Below, in pieces: positions 60,303 through 64,000 of a DNA stretch of 64,000 nt. The position numbers and the translations under genes were made by a program. How positions within the stretch are numbered: position 1 is the first letter of the stretch; each line of letters begins with the position of its first letter. The stretch lies in contig JADMIM010000007.1 of assembly GCA_015478585.1 (NCBI GenBank), positions 1 to 64,000 of the forward strand. Reading direction: 5' to 3'. The notes beneath the pieces are model-generated. The model was not told the origin of the DNA. It saw only the letters and a list, made by a program, of their open reading frames with translations, and did not search any database. This stretch comes from Thermaceae bacterium (GTDB lineage: Bacteria > Deinococcota > Deinococci > Deinococcales > Thermaceae).

Positions 60303-61679
60303 GTGAACTATAGCAACACCGATTCCGGCACCACCCAGTACGCCCTCGAGGCCCTCCAGTCGGCACTCGCCGAGGCCAACGCGACCAGGGTCAAGACCGC
60401 GCTGGAGGAGCTGTACCCAGCGCAGATTCTGGAGCACTGGAGCGAGTTCGCCCTCGAGCACCGCCTGCCCATCCTGACCCTGCTCTCCCCCGCCGATGCC
60501 GCCGAGGTCTTCAGCCACCTCGAGGAGGGCGAGCAAGCCGAGCTGCTCGAGGCGCTGCCGCCGGGCCGGGTCAAGGAGCTGTTGGATTCCCTTTCCCTCG
60601 ACGACCTGACCGACACCATCAACGCCGTCGAGGAGGAAAGCCCCGAGGCCGCCGAAGCCCTACTGCAACAGCTGGATCCCCAGACCCGCGCCGAGGTCGA
60701 AGAGCTCAGCACATACGACGAGGACGAGGCGGGCGGCATCATGACCCCGGAGTACGTGGCGGTGCGCGACTTTATGCGGGTCGAGGAGGTGTTCAGGTTT
60801 CTGCGCCGCGAGGCCCCGGATGCCGAGACCATTGACCCTATATACGTGGTAGGCACACAGGAGAGGCTCGAGGGGGTACTGACCCTGCGCGACTTGATCA
60901 TCACCGACCCCAAAACCAAGGTCGCGGAAATCATGAACACCGACGTGGTTTCGGTGAAGGACGACACCAAGCAGGAAGAAGTCGCCCGCATCATGGCCGA
61001 CTACAACTTCAACGTGCTGCCGGTGGTGGACGAGCGCGGCGCACTGGTCGGCATCATCACCATTGACGACGTGGTGGACGTAATTCAGGAGGAAGCCACC
61101 GAGGACATCTACCGACTGGGCGCAGTCGAAGCCCCCGAGTTGGTCTACAGCAAGAGCGGGGTGTGGGCGCTGTGGAGTGCGCGGGTGCGTTGGCTGGTGA
61201 TTTTGGTGGTGGGAGCGATGTTTAGCTCGACGATCCTCGAGGGCTTCCAGAATACCCTCCAGGCTGTCACCGCCCTGACTTTCTACATCACCATCCTGCT
61301 AGGCGCGGGAGGCAATACCGGAAACCAATCCAGCACGCTCATCGTGCGGGCGCTGGCGATGGGCGACGTACGAGGACGTGACACCCTGCGCATCCTGGGC
61401 AAAGAACTCGCGGTGGGAATGCTGCTCGGCATGACCCTAGCTGGATTGCTCTCGATAAAGGTATTGATTGACGGTCACGGAGAAGTTCTGTTGGTGGTAG
61501 GGCTTTCGCTGGCAGTACTGATGACCCTGACCAACATGCTGGGGGCAGTTTTGCCCATCGGCATCAAAAAACTCGGCCTCGACCCAGCCCTCATCTCCAA
61601 TCCCTTGATTGCTACCTTGAGCGACATCACCGGGCTTTTGGTGTATCTGACGCTGGCACGGTGGCTGCTGCACCTATGA
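60303..61679 (+). CDS. mgtE: Magnesium channel/transporter MgtE
   Basis: 458 aa, start GTG with AAGGAGG. N-terminal superhelical Mg-sensing domain (LLSPADAAEVFSHLEEGEQAELLEALPPGRVKELLDSLSLDDLTD), two CBS domains (EIMNTDVVSVKDDTKQEEVARIMADYNFNVLPVVDERGALVGIITIDDVVDVI), a plug helix and five C-terminal helices with GAGGNTGNQSSTL, the pore motif. Complete and similar in size to the structurally known Thermus protein. Its stop overlaps the next start. Confidence 0.97.
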   Translation: MNYSNTDSGTTQYALEALQSALAEANATRVKTALEELYPAQILEHWSEFALEHRLPILTLLSPADAAEVFSHLEEGEQAELLEALPPGRVKELLDSLSLDDLTDTINAVEEESPEAAEALLQQLDPQTRAEVEELSTYDEDEAGGIMTPEYVAVRDFMRVEEVFRFLRREAPDAETIDPIYVVGTQERLEGVLTLRDLIITDPKTKVAEIMNTDVVSVKDDTKQEEVARIMADYNFNVLPVVDERGALVGIITIDDVVDVIQEEATEDIYRLGAVEAPELVYSKSGVWALWSARVRWLVILVVGAMFSSTILEGFQNTLQAVTALTFYITILLGAGGNTGNQSSTLIVRALAMGDVRGRDTLRILGKELAVGMLLGMTLAGLLSIKVLIDGHGEVLLVVGLSLAVLMTLTNMLGAVLPIGIKKLGLDPALISNPLIATLSDITGLLVYLTLARWLLHL

Positions 61680-61993
61680 GGCTCGAGATGGTGGTGGAGT
61701 GGAGCAAGGGGAGCTTAGAGCGCTACGACTGGGGCAGCGAGAAGCTAGTGCCTCGAAATCCGCCTTGGCCCGCCGAGTGGGGTGCCACTCCCGTCAACTA
61801 CGGCATGGTGCCGGGAATCTTCAACCCTGCTGACCGTGCCGAGGTAGACGCGCTTTGGCCTGGTGAAATAATCTCACCAGGGACGCGGCTTCAGGGCCAA
61901 CTTCTGGGCATGGTCTGGCTTTCCGACGGCGACCACAAGCTGATTTTGGGCCAAGCCTTGAGCGAGGAGGATGCCACCGCGCTTGTCGCTTGA
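61676..61993 (+). CDS. Small inorganic-pyrophosphatase-like protein
   Basis: 105 aa from an ATG overlapping the mgtE stop (ATGA). MVVEWSKGSLERYDW and TPVNYGMVPGIFN correspond to the first active-site segment and the YGFIPGT motif of family I pyrophosphatases, and SPGTRLQGQLLGMVWLSDGDHKLILGQ to the PGTVVEGRPIG...DDKILAV segment. The usual DGDPxD metal motif is replaced by PADRAEVD and the C-terminal third is missing, so catalysis is doubtful. Coupling to mgtE hints at a Mg2+-linked role. Confidence 0.65.
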   Translation: MRLEMVVEWSKGSLERYDWGSEKLVPRNPPWPAEWGATPVNYGMVPGIFNPADRAEVDALWPGEIISPGTRLQGQLLGMVWLSDGDHKLILGQALSEEDATALVA

Positions 61994-62071
61994 CCCACCT
62001 TCGCGTGGAGAAACCCGAGGATTATTGGTGCTGAAGAAGCTCTGGCTTTCCTCGAGTCCTTAAGCTCCCGT

Positions 62072-62101
62072 TGACGAAATACAAGACGTTATGCCACAAT
62101 C
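62072..62101 (+). promoter_or_regulatory. Putative promoter of the ABC exporter
   Basis: TTGACG (62072-62077), 18-bp spacer, CACAAT (62096-62101), in the 243-bp gap 61994-62236. About 130 nt of leader without recognised elements would follow. Confidence 0.4.
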
Positions 62102-62236
62102 ATAAAGCTGTCCAGGCGGCGGGGCACAACTCGGATTTAGGCGACCGGAAGCAGGCTTCCTCATCCCGTGCAGGGAACCATAGTCGAGCGTGGCTGAACT
62201 CGAAGGTTCGGCATTCGTCACTTGACCTGAGGTGGT

Positions 62237-64000
62237 ATGGAGCCAATTGCATTGAAGGGGCTAGAGCCCGTACAGCCGGGATATTCCCGCCTGCTGGGCC
62301 ATTATCTGCGGCCCTACCGGGGAAATGTCGCGCTGCTGGCACTGTTTCTCTTCTCCTCCATCGGCCTACAGCTCTACATTCCGCAAATCGTGCGCAGCTT
62401 TATTGACCAAGCCACGCACGGAGCAGCCTTACAAGCCCTGACCCGCCTGGCCGTGCTGTATCTGGGTCTGGCGGTGATCAACCAATTGCTTTCCGCGGCC
62501 TCGACTTACCTCTCGGCTAGCGTGGGCTGGAGTGCTACCAACCAGCTCCGCACCGACCTTTTCCGCCACGCCGTAAACCTCGACATGGCCTATCACAAGG
62601 AACGCACCCCCGGCGAGATGATTGAGCGGATTGACGGAGACGTGACAGGCATCTCCAACTTCTTCTCGCAGTTCGTGGTGCGCGTGGCGGGCGCAGCGTT
62701 GCTGATGCTGGGCATCCTGGTACTGCTGTGGCGGGAGGACTGGCGGGTGGGGCTAGCGCTTACCGTCTTCGTAGCGATTGCGACCTTCATCCTGCACCGC
62801 CGCCGCGAGATTGCGGTTGCGGCCACGCGCCAGGAGCGCGAGGCCAGCGCCCAGCTCTTCGGCTTCATCGAGGAGCGCCTGGCGGGGCTGGACGACATCC
62901 GGGCTAACGGAGCCGGGCGCTACGCCATGCAACGCTTTTTGCAGACCCAGCGCGAGTGGTACAGGTGGCTGCGGTACGCCTGGATGCTGCGGGCGGGCAT
63001 CTGGCTCACGATGGGGACAATGTTTTCCCTCGGCTACATCCTCACCCTGGGACTGGGTATCGGATTGTTCCAGGCTGGAGCCATCACTCTGGGCACGGTT
63101 TATCTGTTCTACAACTACATGAGTATGCTCGAGGCCCCTCTCGAGCAAATCACCCAGCAGCTCCAGGAGTTCCAGAAGGCCGCCGCCGGGATGCGCCGGG
63201 TAAGCGAGCTGATGGCGGTGGAGCGCACCGTTCTCGATGGGAATAAGGCCCCATCAGCCCACAAAGCTTTGGACATCGAGTTTAGAGATGTCTGGTTCAG
63301 CTACGAAGATCAGCAGGTTCTGAAGGGGTTGAGCTTCCGGCTCGAGGCTGGTCAAACGCTTGGCTTGTTGGGCCGCACTGGGAGCGGGAAAACTACCCTG
63401 ATTCGCCTCTTATTCCGGCTCTACGACCCCACCCAGGGGCAAATATTGCTGGGCGGGGCCGATATGCGCGCCTTCCAGCTTTCGGAGTTGCGCTCCCATG
63501 TGGGCCTCGTCACCCAGGACGTGCAGCTTTTCCACGCCAGCGTGCGCGACAACCTGACCTTCTTTGACTCCAGCCTCTCCGACGAGCGAATCCGCAGCGT
63601 CCTGGGCCAGTTGGGGCTGCTCGAGTGGCTGGAAGGTTTGCCGCAGGGCTTAGACACCGAACTCCGCGCGGGCGGCAGCGGGCTTTCGGCAGGGGAGTCG
63701 CAGCTTTTGGCCTTCGCCCGGGTCTTCCTCAAAGACCCCCAACTGGTGATTCTGGACGAGCCCAGCAGCCGTCTCGACCCCGCCACCGAGCGTTTATTGA
63801 CCCAGGCCATCGACCGTCTCTTGGAGGGGCGAACCGGCATCATCATCGCCCACCGGCTCGAGACCGTCGAGCGGGTAGACCAGATTATGGTGCTGGGGCA
63901 CGGGGAGATTCTCGAGTTCGGCAGCCGCACCAAGCTCGCCGCCGACCCCCACTCGCGCTACCACACCATGCTACAAATCGCGGGCGAGGCGGGAATGGAT
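62237..64000 (+). CDS. ABC exporter, fused permease-ATPase (partial at right edge)
   Basis: 588 codons visible, no stop before the window end. From MEPIALKGLEPVQPGYSRLLG at 62237, six transmembrane helices of a type I exporter are followed by the nucleotide-binding domain: Walker A GLLGRTGSGKTTLIRL, Q-loop VGLVTQDVQLF, signature LSAGESQLLAFARV (Ala-Gly-Glu variant of SGGQ), Walker B LVILDEPSSRLDP and switch AHRLETV. Non-canonical signature residues suggest it is one half of a heterodimer, so a partner gene may follow outside the window. Substrate unknown. Confidence 0.93.
   Translation, partial: MEPIALKGLEPVQPGYSRLLGHYLRPYRGNVALLALFLFSSIGLQLYIPQIVRSFIDQATHGAALQALTRLAVLYLGLAVINQLLSAASTYLSASVGWSATNQLRTDLFRHAVNLDMAYHKERTPGEMIERIDGDVTGISNFFSQFVVRVAGAALLMLGILVLLWREDWRVGLALTVFVAIATFILHRRREIAVAATRQEREASAQLFGFIEERLAGLDDIRANGAGRYAMQRFLQTQREWYRWLRYAWMLRAGIWLTMGTMFSLGYILTLGLGIGLFQAGAITLGTVYLFYNYMSMLEAPLEQITQQLQEFQKAAAGMRRVSELMAVERTVLDGNKAPSAHKALDIEFRDVWFSYEDQQVLKGLSFRLEAGQTLGLLGRTGSGKTTLIRLLFRLYDPTQGQILLGGADMRAFQLSELRSHVGLVTQDVQLFHASVRDNLTFFDSSLSDERIRSVLGQLGLLEWLEGLPQGLDTELRAGGSGLSAGESQLLAFARVFLKDPQLVILDEPSSRLDPATERLLTQAIDRLLEGRTGIIIAHRLETVERVDQIMVLGHGEILEFGSRTKLAADPHSRYHTMLQIAGEAGMD

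Overview
The window looks like chromosomal DNA of a Meiothermus-type bacterium (Deinococcus-Thermus). The evidence is the match of many proteins to Thermus/Deinococcus families: the LitR/LdrP light regulators, CruF/CrtO/CrtD-type carotenoid enzymes, Cmr proteins, MgtE, TrmFO and an AroQ-DAHP synthase. The sequence is GC-rich and has a striking excess of CTCGAG. Genus assignment is inference.

Region 1 (1-17.8 kb, minus strand) is one continuous defence locus. From its promoter near 17.78 kb it reads: cas3 carrying an N-terminal HTH-WYL regulator, cas5, cas8c, cas7 (type I-C interference); cmr1-cmr2(cas10)-cmr3-cmr4-cmr5-cmr6 (type III-B); a CARF-HEPN (Csx1/TM1812) and a CARF-RelE protein; cas4-cas1-cas2; a leader; and a CRISPR array that runs off the left edge (4 repeats of 37 bp visible). 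A complete III-B cassette with two cyclic-oligoadenylate effectors is thus nested between cas7 and cas4 of a I-C operon. There is no cas6, so both complexes probably share crRNAs cut by Cas5. Next to it lie a TPR/winged-helix regulator, a small one-helix membrane peptide, a multi-hairpin element and a solitary CRISPR-like repeat of another type followed by a degenerate copy.

Region 2 (20.1-28.7 kb, minus): pstS-pstC-pstA-pstB phosphate transporter with a Pho-box-like promoter, mnmA, sixA, a VWA membrane protein and the tmRNA gene ssrA.

Region 3 (28.8-43.6 kb): carotenoid synthesis and its light control. cruF, an acyltransferase, a glycosyltransferase, a crtD-like desaturase and a P450 are translationally coupled. 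They are followed upstream by a lycopene cyclase, crtO-type ketolase, crtB and a methyltransferase. An SDR, mutM and an NDUFA9-like protein separate these from ldrP and the B12-dependent photoreceptor gene litR, which has an operator-like inverted repeat inside its promoter.

Region 4 (43.8-64 kb): housekeeping and regulatory genes. These are an ABC ATPase, a CRP-type regulator, a receiver-domain protein, tRNA-Gln(TTG), an AsnC/Lrp regulator, a polyferredoxin, chorismate mutase-DAHP synthase, a penicillin-acylase homologue, FAD oxidoreductase, GNAT, AhpD-like protein, B12-binding mutase subunit, SRPBCC protein, trmFO, asd with a probable threonine attenuator, mgtE with a long structured leader, a pyrophosphatase-like protein and a partial ABC exporter cut by the right edge.

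Dispersed non-coding repeats are frequent: a ~55 bp family (four copies), a MITE-like two-hairpin element (two copies) and a CCCTCTCCC hairpin family (two copies).
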